64,000 nt of DNA from Hydractinia symbiolongicarpus. Taxonomy: Eukaryota > Cnidaria > Hydrozoa > Anthoathecata > Hydractiniidae. A model generated the notes under the pieces. The model searched no databases. It was given only the letters and a program-made list of their open reading frames with translations, and was not told the DNA's origin. Each line of letters opens with the position of its first letter. Position 1 is the stretch's first letter. Where the stretch lies: NCBI RefSeq assembly GCF_029227915.1, contig NC_079875.1, forward strand, positions 3,224,001 to 3,288,000, given 5' to 3'. This document shows, one piece after another, positions 23,955 through 35,200 of the stretch. A program made the translations under genes and the position numbers.

Positions 23955-24587
23955 AGACCGTACTGCATGTAAAATAAACGCCTGGGCGTCTATTTTACAT
24001 TTAAGGTAAGGCGCTTTAAAAAAGATGGCGCTGATAAATGTTTAGTCTGAAAAATGCATTTTCCGACTGGCATTTATTTGAAAATTACTTTTTTATAAAA
24101 AAATGAAGAGAACTTTCGCGAATAGACAACTTGTTTTTTATGTTTCAGAACAATATTCTTCTGTAAATTGTACGGTGATATTTATATCAGTTAAAAATTT
24201 CATCAACGATGCAAACAACAAAGAGCGAACAAATTTTCTTTTTATTTAAATATTTTATATACTAGTATATTTATTCTTATAATCGATATTATTATTATTA
24301 TTATTATTACTAGTATTTATGTTATCAATTTGTTTATATATTTACGTAGTTAATATTCTTATCAGGAAATAAAAACACATCTTTTTACTCACGTCAATTT
24401 TCATATTCACACAACATTTAAGTTAGCTGCAGTAAAAAGAAGCTGACCATCTTTTTTATACACTGTATACTAAGTGACGTCATTGTGTACAAAAAATGTC
24501 AGGTGAGTGTGACCGCGCACATGTGCAGTCGTCACTAACCGATGTATAGAAATGGCCGGTGATAACTTATTCAATTCGTTTAAATTC
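23955..24587. other. Non-coding stretch with a short (ATT)n run
   Basis: It contains a short ATT microsatellite at about 24287-24309. No gene and no LINE 3' sequence adjoins it. Confidence 0.4.
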
Positions 24588-24599
24588 ATTACTTTTCGT

Positions 24600-24779
24600 A
24601 TTACTGTGGAAAGTTTATCATTTCTTGAACATGATAGTTTAGTAGGCGACGTTTCGGGAGATCCTTCTCCCATCATCGGGCCAAAAACGTCGCCTACTAA
24701 ACTGTCATGTTCAAGAAATGATAAACTTTCCACAGTAATATGAATACTGAACAGACAAACCGAAATAATATCTTCAATA
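24600..24779. mobile_element. Foldback insertion with 12-bp target duplication
   Basis: Arms of about 56 bp (24599-24654 and 24684-24740; one mismatch seen) flank a 29-base loop, followed by a 40-base tail. The sequence attacttttcgt occurs just before (24588-24599) and just after (24780-24791), as a 12-bp direct repeat. The tail gaatactgaacagacaaacc continuing to cttcaataat is identical over 42 bases with 42761-42802, the end of another insertion that also has a target duplication. The two therefore share a right-hand terminus but not an interior. The class is uncertain: the shared end and long duplications suggest a retroposon-like process, whereas the palindrome suggests a foldback element. 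Confidence 0.7.
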
Positions 24780-24917
24780 ATTACTTTTCGTGTCGTTTAA
24801 AAACATTACTTTTATACCTTAACGTTATTATGACCCAAAAACCACCTTTTGAAAAGTCCATTTTTTCGCCGGAGAATAATTTGCTATTGGTGCCTCAAGG
24901 GTAAGAGCTAGATGGTT

Positions 24918-24990
24918 TCATCCTCATCCCCAGGGTTTTTTGTCGTCATCTCTCACATTAAAAAGACAAAAACCCTGTGGACGAAGGTGA
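24918..24990. mobile_element. MITE-like palindrome, AACCTCG...CGAGGTT family, copy 3 (diverged)
   Basis: It starts tcatcctcatccccagggtt and ends aaccctgtggacgaaggtga, with a short centre. It has the same CCCCAGGG/CCCTGTGG core as the other two copies. Confidence 0.65.
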
Positions 24991-25164
24991 GATGGTTCAT
25001 GTTTGGTACCGTTGGGTAGCCCTTTTCATTCTCTTTCGAAAACACTTTTCATATCAAACGGTTATGGCGTTCCAACTGTGTTCCAACTTTTTTCCCCGAT
25101 TTCCGACCGTAAGTTGGCGTAGTCCGCCAAATAAGGGTTAATCATTAAAAAAGGCTTAATTGAT

Positions 25165-25605
25165 TCTCTTGGCTGGATGCTTTGTTAGCTGTTTCTTGTC
25201 TGGATGCATTGTTAGCTGTTTCTTGGCTGGATGCATTGTTAGCTGTTTCTTGTCTGGATGCATTGTTAGCTGTTTCTTGTCTGGATGCTTTGTTAGCTGT
25301 TTCTTGGCTGGATGCTTTGTTAGCTGTTTCTTGTCTGGATGCTTTGTTAGCTGTTTCTTGTCTGGATGCATTGTTAGCTGTTTCTTGGCTGGATGCATTG
25401 TTAGCTGTTTCTTGTCTGGATGCATTGTTAGCTGTTTCTTGTCTGGATGCTTTGTTAGCTGTTTCTTGGCTGGATGCATTGTTAGCTGTTTCTTGTCTGG
25501 ATGCATTGTTAGCTGTTTCTTGTCTGGATGCATTGTTAGCTGTTTCTTGGCTGGATGCTTTGTTAGCCGTTTCTTGACTGGATGCTTTGTTAGCTGTTTC
25601 TGGGG
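25165..25605. repeat. 27-bp minisatellite
   Basis: About 16 tandem copies of a 27-bp unit (ttagctgtttcttg, then t/gctggatgca/cttg). Units differ mainly at two positions (tcttgt/tcttgg and gcattg/gctttg), which gives a higher-order pattern. Because 27 is a multiple of three, four frames are open over the array; the minus-strand reading is a 9-residue repeat such as ETANNASRQ. On the minus strand the array is preceded by a T-run and ATCAG that could act as a 3' splice site. It lies 3' of the gene at 25774-27416, whose last exon already has a stop, so coding is not claimed. Confidence 0.85.
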
Positions 25606-25773
25606 CAATTTTAAGTTTTGTGTACACATCTGATATGGAATTAAAAAAAAAAAAGCGAAAAAAATCCTAGTACAGCAAAACATAAATTTATAAAAAAAAT
25701 TAAAAATTCTCTTTTTTTTAATGTAAAACTTAATAGAAAAACTTTGTATAAAGCCGGTATTGAAAGTGGCAGA

Positions 25774-27416
25774 TTATCGAGTGAACTTTCGTCTTGTTTG
25801 AACTTTGCTAGGTTCAGGAATATCTTCAAGTGCGCTACAACAAAACACTCCACTGCGAGATAATTCAATGTCGTCCTCTGGTATTGTTTCAAAACACCGC
25901 AATACAACCAATTTAGCTGAATCATCTTGAGGAAGTTTGTTGATATCAACCATGTGATCTTTTGGAACCTAGATCAATCATCACACAATAACTTAAAGTA
26001 TTCACAGACTTCGCAGACCAACCTCGATTCCTTTTTACCCCATAAGGATTAAATTGGAATATTTTCGTGAATTTCGATACATCTTTTTACTACAGTTCAG
26101 AAATGTTCAGTACATTAAAAAACTAAGAGTGGTTATTATTCCTCTTTAATGGAACTAGTACTTTTTGTGAAACTATCTAAAATGTTAACTTCTTTTAGTG
26201 TTCTTGCATAGGAACGACGAGGTGAACATAATGTAGTAAATCGGAAACGAGGTTGACGCTAGCCCAGATACTTTGTTCGTTAGTTCCATTACATAGTTTC
26301 ACTAAGCTTGAGGTAAAAAAAGTTGATTTGCAAGGGTCATTTGATAATGTATAAAAAATGGTTGACGTAATGTACGACGTCGTCGTGTTCAAGACCGTGT
26401 TATGAAAACCAGTCACAATGTGCTTGTAAATGACACATATGATGTGAACTACCAGGCAATTTTTTTTATAAGCAACTGTATTAAAATTCGCAAAAGTTTC
26501 AAGACAACTTTAGTAACTACTATCGCACATTGGCTTGCAGTTTTAAAATTGCATTTGCGACTTTAAAAGTTGCATGACGAGTCTTACACCTATTTTAACT
26601 TTTAACAACCCAAATTAAAGGATGGTGGCGCAAGATGGCATTCTAGAGTCTCTTAGGGTTTAAACTTGAATGTTCAAACAAGAAATAAAACAAAGCTCAT
26701 TCACTTACGTTGAGATTAACATCCAAATCACATAAGAAAATCTTTTTGTGTTCGAAACATTTACCATGTTCAGACACTTGATATAACGGGTATCTTTTCT
26801 CGTCTTTTTTATATTTGTCGGATTTTTTTGTCGTCATGAATTCCTTCACTCTCGTCCAACTATTTTTTCGTGCATTCCTTTTCCCCTCCTTTGAATATAA
26901 ATACACGCCGTCACCTGCTTCATACACAATAATATCCGACGGACTAGAAGGGACGTCTTCGTTGGATCGACTGACGTCTTGTTTTAGACAAGCGACGTCT
27001 TTACTAGAGCCGTGAATGTCTTTGTTTTTGTATTTATGCTTTGACGTTTTTTCGGACGTAACTTTAGTTTTAGCACCTGATTCTTCGAGTGCATATGTCC
27101 TGGAATTTTGTGTGGAATTAGAAACCATTTCTACATTTTTCGATGTGCCTGCTCCTCTAAAGACTTTCGATTTTGTATTTGTATTTTGCACATCTTTGTC
27201 TGCCATCTTATGATAATTCGTCGCTGTGCTTTTATTGCTTTTCGCATGGCTGTTTTTTCCCTCACTGGGTTTCAGCTTTCTGAGATTGCTAACCATTTTG
27301 TCATGCGCGATAGGAACAGCATCTTTTCGTTTGCTCGCAACTTTTTCGTCTGCATCGACTTCTTTTATATTACCCAAATGATGGAACGGTACTTTATGTC
27401 CAGAGGAGTCAGACAT
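25774..27416 (-). CDS. Two-exon protein of an undescribed family, member A (300 residues)
   Basis: Exon 1 runs 27416 to 26709 (ATG preceded by an in-frame stop, donor GTAAGT) and exon 2 runs 25968 to 25774 (acceptor tgatctag, stop TAA). Both boundaries are phase 0. The first two thirds are charged, Ser/Lys-rich and probably disordered. The conserved end spans the splice junction: KIFLCDLDVNLN, then VPKDHMVDINKLP, LVVLRCFETI and SGVFCCSALED. Member B at 34414-35649 has the same exon structure, the same phase and an alignable end (RISICAVPMNNL / FSKKKVINLGEL / WLVVRNFE / SGVYCGTL). I do not recognise the family. No signal peptide or membrane segment is visible; a basic, intracellular protein is the best guess. 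Confidence 0.7.
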
Positions 27417-29271
27417 ATTTATGTCACAAATATTCAACTTTTTTCTTCAACATGTCTTGTAGAATAATTCAAAAAAAACTAGTAGAAAGTATTGGTGCAG
27501 TCTCGTACCCAAGCCTCGCATTACATATTTGCCCAACCTCGTGCTTAGTACCTAAAAATAATCTGACCCAAATAATCTCGCTTTCTCTCCAACACTTTGT
27601 GTAATGAATTTATTAACGTGTTTATGTATCCAGGTATTGGGATCGAATTTGCTATTGTTATGAGTTTCTATTTTTATAAACCAGGCGAATTATTTTAATG
27701 CTTATACTTACTAGCTGTGGATGATGTTGAGAGAATAAAAACACCTCGCAGTGTTTAAAAGTAATATAACTCAAGTGTGAAAGAATTTAACACGCATCAG
27801 AATGCGTGTGAAAGACAAAAATATTAAAAAGCGACACTGATAATACACCTCTTTTAAACTAGATGCTTTTTTAAAACACCACTATGATTCGAATTAACGT
27901 CTTCTACTATTAGATCCTCCTTCGGATAAACGCCCCCGTCAATTATTTTTTAAGTGACTAATTCTTTTAGTCATGCCGATTATTACTTTTTTGAAAATTA
28001 ATTTTTAGTGAGAAATAATTTTTGACGAAAATTAAATATAAACTTTTATGACTTTTTTCTAACAACTCTTTTTATCTGTGTTTCAGGGGCTTTTCTGCAA
28101 GAGGCATAAAATAAAGACAGCTAAAGTAAAAATATCGCATATCTTTTATATATACCCTGGGTAAACCAAAAGAAGAAGAATAGTGGATAAATTATTGCGA
28201 AATTTGCGATTATTCATTCCTGCGAATATAATCCCCTTTTAGTTGTCAGCAGACTCTTTCAAACGCTAAAACTACAAGAGGATAGGTGCAAGCTATACGC
28301 AACAGAACATTCACTAGCTAACTAACGCGGTGTTCTAGTGGACTTATAACAAAAAACTCGGTAAGTCGATAAGCATCTGCAGAGTTTGTTACTTCGCAGC
28401 ATTTGAGCAGGCTCATCAATTTTATGTGTGGTTTAAGGAATATGGAAAGTTATTTTGGTATCAGATTGGTTTTATTGTGACACCTCAGTGTTTGTTCAAT
28501 GTAACTCCTTATTTTCTGACATTCCAAACATTTTCACGATATTCTATTATATCTCCAACTATATTGGGCCAAAGTTCTTTAGTTATCGGAACCATGGTTT
28601 ACCAAAAATACTCAAATTTAACGTCAAGAATATTGAAAATATAGGCTATAAAAAAAAGTTCAAATTCTTTAAGATCTGATTTCAATTCTTGTCAATTTTT
28701 GATTGACAGCGCACAAACCTAAAGTGCCTGACATTTCCCTGACATATTAAAAAAAAAACGTTGATAAAAAAGAATTCCTGACAGATTGTGGCCCGCTGTA
28801 TTCAAAATTTGGTAAAAGACAGGATACCACTAAAATGGAAAATGTGGAATCGATTGTCGAATTGATCGTCAAGTCGATTAACAATAAGTAAGAAACAATC
28901 CTACTTTTGTATCGATCGATGTCGAAACACTCAATTTATATTTCCGTTTCACAAAAATATTATATTTGTGGTTGAAACAATGTTTCTGGTATTAAAAAAA
29001 AAAAACAAGAAAGTTAAGTTAAAGTTATAATTTCAGTGCACGTTCGAAATTTCATCAAATTACAACGGCAAGGAGACTTGCAGGAGAATTTGGGGAGAGA
29101 AAAACACTAATTAAAAATAAAAATTGTCATTCTTTAAAACATCATACGACCTAAATTGAAAATGACTAAAATAGTGAGAAGATGAGTGTTACAATTCATG
29201 TCTTCGGATTTCTCTGAACAAATTAGGATATTCATTGGAGATTAGAAATCCATTCCACCACAAATTTCATA
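27417..29271. other. Intergenic stretch between family member A and the 3' end of HACD3
   Basis: AT-rich. It probably holds the promoter of the 27416 gene and the 3' untranslated region of HACD3. Overlapping frames at 28426-28679 have no exon signals or recognisable content. Confidence 0.35.
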
Positions 29272-32200
29272 CTATTGCTGTTTGAATTTCTTTTGGCCAC
29301 CAAGTTTTCGCTTGCGCAAAATCCACATATGTTTCATCAATTGCAATGCCACTAAAAAAACGTATGGAAGTATAATAGACTAGTCATAAGTCCGTGAAAA
29401 AAATGCATGGTACTCAAAGCTACCATCTTTGACTCACACACAGATAGCATTATATTCTAGAATTTAGGATGTGATTCTTGTAAACGCTTTTTTTAAACCT
29501 CGTAATAAAGAGATGATCACTTCTGTCACTATTATTTATCTAAGCCAGCGTAAGTTTTGTCTGTTTTGCTTTTTGCAACCTTTTCGTAGCAAAGAAATTA
29601 AAGTTTGTACTGAGATAAAGGCTTAGATAAACACTAAGGTCTTTGCTGAAGTTTGGCTGAATGCCTAAATTTCTTTATTTCATAGGTTCAACCGTTGTTA
29701 CTTGTTGACTACCTACTCAGAAAGTTCACGAGTTTGCCTACTCAGATAGGCTGATGCACCAAGTTTCACTCAAACTTTTCGTCAAGCTTTTAGGACAAGA
29801 TATTTCCCGTCAGCAAATGAATAGTCGTTGTTTACACGTGTCTTCGTATTTTAAAGGCTTCAGTCTAAGTGGCTACAGATTTTATTTTTTATTTTGTTGC
29901 AAATTTTGCAAATACTTTTAAAAAATAGAGAATTAATAAAAAACTATCCTTAGTGATTGATCTTATTTTCGAAGCATGATAACAAAAACAAAGAAAGTCG
30001 GGACAAATAATTTCAAGTGATTTTAGGAGAAATATTTTTTATCCAAAGTTATTTATAACATTTTAAAGTGGCCTGCCTGGTTGCTTATAAGAGCTTGCTT
30101 GAGAAAATAAAAGCAAAAATTTGTTTGAATTCTTTATGGAAACAAAAAAAGTCATTTACAGCTTACTTCATTTCGTAAAAATCCACCCTTAAAAGAGAAT
30201 GTTTTAAGTCTTTCGAGGACTCTTGATATATGAACCTGATGATGTTTTTATAAGCACCATGCAAACGCAACATGAAATTAATACTTACCCGGAGTGTATG
30301 CGCACAAACAAAAGCCAATTATAGAAGAAAGACTGATAGATATGTTAAGTGTGTTTGGTAACGGATACTCCCAACGTTTAGAATCCTTCGATATCCAAAT
30401 TGAACGATACATAATCAAAACTAAATAAAAAGTTAAGCTTAAAAAACCGTTACAGTATTTTTTCATTGACGTCACATCAAAATCATCAGCTACCGGCGCA
30501 TACAAAAACACATGCCACCTTAACTATCAAGTCAATAAACGCCCTAATATTCGCACACATTTACGCTAACAAAAAAAGTGAGGCGTGTTAAGGATTAAAC
30601 TCGCATCTTGCCATTAGAAATAAAATAGACTATAGTTAACACCGCAAACCTTTAGGCGTGAGTAATGAAAATGTTTTTTTTTACCTTCGCAAGACATTCC
30701 AGCGGGATACAGAGGAATCCATGCAGAATATCGCAACCACTCTATTACTATGTTAGTATATCGGTGCAATGTTATTATGTAGAACGGATATCTAAAAGCA
30801 ATACATCATAACCACACACGTGTAATGTACACGTATGTAACGTCCTAAAAATTCACCGTGCAAGTGAAGTAAGAACATCTCTTTACAGGTTAATATACAC
30901 TGATACTTCATTCAATATTCTGGTCATTGTAAAAAAATGTATGAAGATCCAAGAGAGCCTGCGGTGTAAAATAAAATAAAAAATTTCCCAACTTTTTAAA
31001 CCAAAAACAATTTGAAAGGCTGGATTTGTTTTACCCTATCTCTTTCTTGTCACCCTGATAATTGCACTCTTGCCTCGAGAACCTTTAACATCAGTTACAT
31101 GTCCAGAGTTTACAATACACAAGGCATTCAGTAACCTTCACACCCACCCTACACCCAAAAACATTTACATTAAACTGCTCTCCTATCCGCTAATATGCAA
31201 AATAGACGTCAGTGCAGGCATTTATTTGCGAATTTTCGTCAAGTTTGTTATATCAGCGCGTGTTCAGAAAGTTATGTGAACCAGCACATATTCGGAATGC
31301 AGGGTATTTTTACGCGGATTAGCAACGGAGGGTCAGCGAAAAACTGGAAAGGACTATTGAACATCACTCCACTTACCTGATCACTTCAATAGCTGCCCAA
31401 GCAAAAAATAGCACAAAAACTGTCCAGTCATGATGAAACTCTTTCACAGGAACAATTAAAACAAATAAAACAAAATTTCTTCCTCCAACCTATAAAAAAT
31501 GCATAAATAGAACAGGTTTCGATTGCATAGAAGAGAAAAAAAGAAAGAAAAAAAATGTCGAAAACACCGACGATAAAGCACACGATACCAGCGTCAAAAG
31601 CAACTGCGCTAGCAACGAGTACAATAGAGGCGATAACGACGAGGATAATAAAAACTCCCACCGCCACCTATCACTACAACAACCATCTGCACCTTCGCCA
31701 CAATCACTACAACCATCATCATAACCATTCTCACCACAAATATGGCCATCTACCACAACCACCGCAACCACCACAACCACCACCACCACCACTACTACCA
31801 TCACCAATATCAAAAAACCACAATTATAAGAACCACTATCGAAACCACCACAACCACTGGCGACATAACGAAATGGATAAAGATGACCACCAGCACAGCG
31901 ATTACCTCTATAGCAAAAATATCTATCAAATTAAATTACCTGCATAAGTGGAGCAGTAACGCCTGTTTTCACAATTCCAACCAACGGGTTGATCACTTCT
32001 ATAATTGCAGCTAGTTGACAGGTTAGCAACAAATCGCTGACATCATCATAAAAATGCAGCCTTACATCTAAAAAAGAATATACCACAAAATATAACATAA
32101 CAAGAAAGGCAATTGTTAAAAAAATCGTGGAAGAATGATCAAACAAATGAAGGTTTTAGAACTTGCTACAACTTGCCATAACTTGTTACAATAGTCCTAA

Positions 32201-35200
32201 ACAATGTACAAACAGAAATGCCGTAGAATTGAGAGAAAACATTAAAAGCTTTTCACAAGATCATTATTAAAAAAAGGAAAAACAAATATTTTAAACTTTC
32301 ATTCATTTTCATAAGATGCTGCATTAGATAACAAGTACCACAGTACACATACAAGGAGCAGGCGGTCTTGTTTTCAGAAAACTCGTTCATTAGAAAACGA
32401 GTCCACCCCTTAAAAATTAGAAGCTTTTGAGGCGCTTGAGATTAGGCACTGCGTCAATGTCGCATATTTACCTGCACCTTTTTCAAAGAAAAACGTTGAA
32501 TATACTGAAAATTGTAGTTGTTTGTTACTTGTTGCTTAGAGTACGTGGAAATTCGCCTTTTTTTAAGAAACAACATTAAAATTTTTCGTACTAAATCATG
32601 GAAAAAAAGAAACCTAGAATACTGGGTCCTTTGCTTTGTAATAGTTTACCCATCAAAAACTGCTAAAATTAAAAATCACTTTGATCACTACTTCGCAAAA
32701 TATAGTCAGTCATTTCCGGAGATCAGAAAGTATTATCATCCTGGCAGCACATCACTGGAATGAACTTGCGAATTTTTTTTTTTCTGCAAGAACCTCTTCA
32801 CACTTTAGAAATACTGATTTAACCACACAATTGTTATTCACAGACAGTGATTATAAAAACTTAAAAAATAGCCTATCAATGTCAAAATGAATGTGATTCT
32901 CTTTAAATTTCTTATAAAAATTTAACTTTTCTTCTTCGAAATTTGGAAAAAAACTGTCCATATGAACAAAATCATACTACAAAAACAGGAAGTAATGTCT
33001 GCAACACATGGTTTTCCAATGGCAGATTCTGATAAAAAAATCAAGCAAGTGAGTGTAAAGATCGTTAATCAGGAAAAGTTAACCTTAAAAAGTTTCAACG
33101 AGTGAATCGAGAACTTATTCGTTTATTCTTAATACATAAAATTAAATATTTTTTTTCTGACGGGTATGCAAAACAATAGCTACAAAATATCATCATAGTG
33201 CGAAACGATTTTTTTCTTTCTTTTTTTTCTTTTTGCGAAGATTAACATTTCGGTTTTGAAGAAATTTCTTTTCGCGTTTATAAGCTTTTGGAAAACAAAG
33301 CTTTTCGATAATATTGGGATATAAACATTTGCCAATTTTTCGTCCAGCAGGTTTCTGCATTTAAAAGTAGTTTAGATGGAATTTTTTTAGAATAACGTGC
33401 AAAAGATATGATGAAGCAAAATGACAGAAAAAATTTGTGTTTTCTCATCTGTCTATATGATAATAGCCGTATTCTGTTTATCTGCTCAAAATGATTTCCC
33501 TGTAGCTCTATTACAAACCACTGTCTGAGTAATTTCATTACTTCATGTTAACAGGCGGAAAAATGTCGATGATGGTAATATGTACGACGGGTGACCTAAA
33601 GAACCAGCAGACCTGTGGATTTCCCTATAGACTAAGGACTAGTTTTTGAAATTTCGGTGTACTACTGTAAGCGAATTTAAACTACACAACTCATAGTTAT
33701 CAGTTGTGCATGCTTTTTCCTACGGTGAGAAAAACTTTGAAAGTAATTCAGAAGTAATTCAAAATTAGATGAAAGCGAAGAGTTCATACTTAATGTTCCG
33801 AAAACAAAGTTGTTATAATCCTGATATGCTTGTCTTGCCTTTTTCTTATAATCTGGATTTTTACCTTCGAAATTATTGTTATTAGTGTTGTCATGATCCC
33901 TAATGTTAAATTTGATGTGTGCTTTTTATTGATGGCATTTAACATACCTATGCACTCGGTTGCACTCATTCTAAAAGCCCGGAGTGAGAGATGACTTTGA
34001 GGTATTTTATTGACACAGAAAATTGTCCCTCTTTTTAGCATTTAAACTTTATGTTAACTGCTAGAAATAATTCATTGGCTCTGTGTTTATTTAAATGTTG
34101 TTTTTACAAATAATCACTTCTTTTTTTGTTTTGTGCAACCACTAGTTTTACGGTCAAAAAAGTTTGTGGAAAACTTCCACGTTATACAAGACACAATATC
34201 ATATATTTGTGTTATTTACTCCATACAGCTGAAATCTTCGTAGTTTTCAGTGTTATAATCCATATTGAGATTAATTGAACATTTTATTCGTTAATGCGTG
34301 ATTCTACTGCAGCGAATTGGTGCAAAAGGTGGCATCTATGTCACAAAACGGGACAACATTCTCATTATGTGCATGGACATATACAACACGATGTTTGGTT
34401 ATGTGTTGGTCGTTTACATAACAATCTTCTGTCCATCTAGAGTTCCGCAGTACACGCCACTTGTGGATTTTTGATCAAGAAACCGGGTTCCATGCTCAAA
34501 GTTGCGAACAACCAACCAGGTTTCTGATGGTTTCCCTTTACATAACTCGCCTAGATTGATCACTTTCTTCTTGGAGAACTAAAATGCATCAATAAAAGTA
34601 ATGTTTCAACATAAAACGTAAATTTTCGCCAAAGGCTGGTCAACGTTCGAAAATACTCTTGGAAAGTTCAACCATAATATTCAAACCATAAAAACAGATT
34701 CTCGTTTCTTTTTATCAATAATTTTAAAGCCTACACTATGCCACAGGTCTCTTTATATATTTGGCTAATATTTTCTTTTTTTCCTTAAACAAACATACAG
34801 TACAAAGAAAAATTTATGGCATAATAAATAAAACTAAAAAAACCATAGAAAACAATACTAACAAAAAACAAACCAACTCACCAGATTATTCATAGGCACT
34901 GCACATATTGAAATTCTCCTATCAAATAAATGTCTGCATTTCTCATGCACGTCTGCGACACATTCTGTTATCTTTTTGCATGCATCATCTAAAAAATCGT
35001 CTTCATCTTCTTCTTCATTTCTAGTGCTCCCTTCTTCTTTCGTTGTCTTTTCTTTTTCTACCTTATAGCCTGCATCCTGTGCATTCCCATCTGCTTTATC
35101 TTTTTCCTTTCCAACTAATACTTCTTCTTCTTTTTCTACTCTTGCTTCTTGCTGCGCATTTGCAGCAGCTTTCTTTTTAGTTTTTGATGCATTTTTAAAA

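Noticed and set aside
26195-26416. Minus-strand frame within the intron of the 25774-27416 gene
   Set aside because: Not needed for an in-frame join of the two supported exons and has no recognisable content.
31428-31947. Val-rich membrane-like and His-rich frames on both strands
   Set aside because: Shadows of a CCA/CAC low-complexity tract in HACD3 intron 8. The real exon 9 (31377-31489) is in a different reading.
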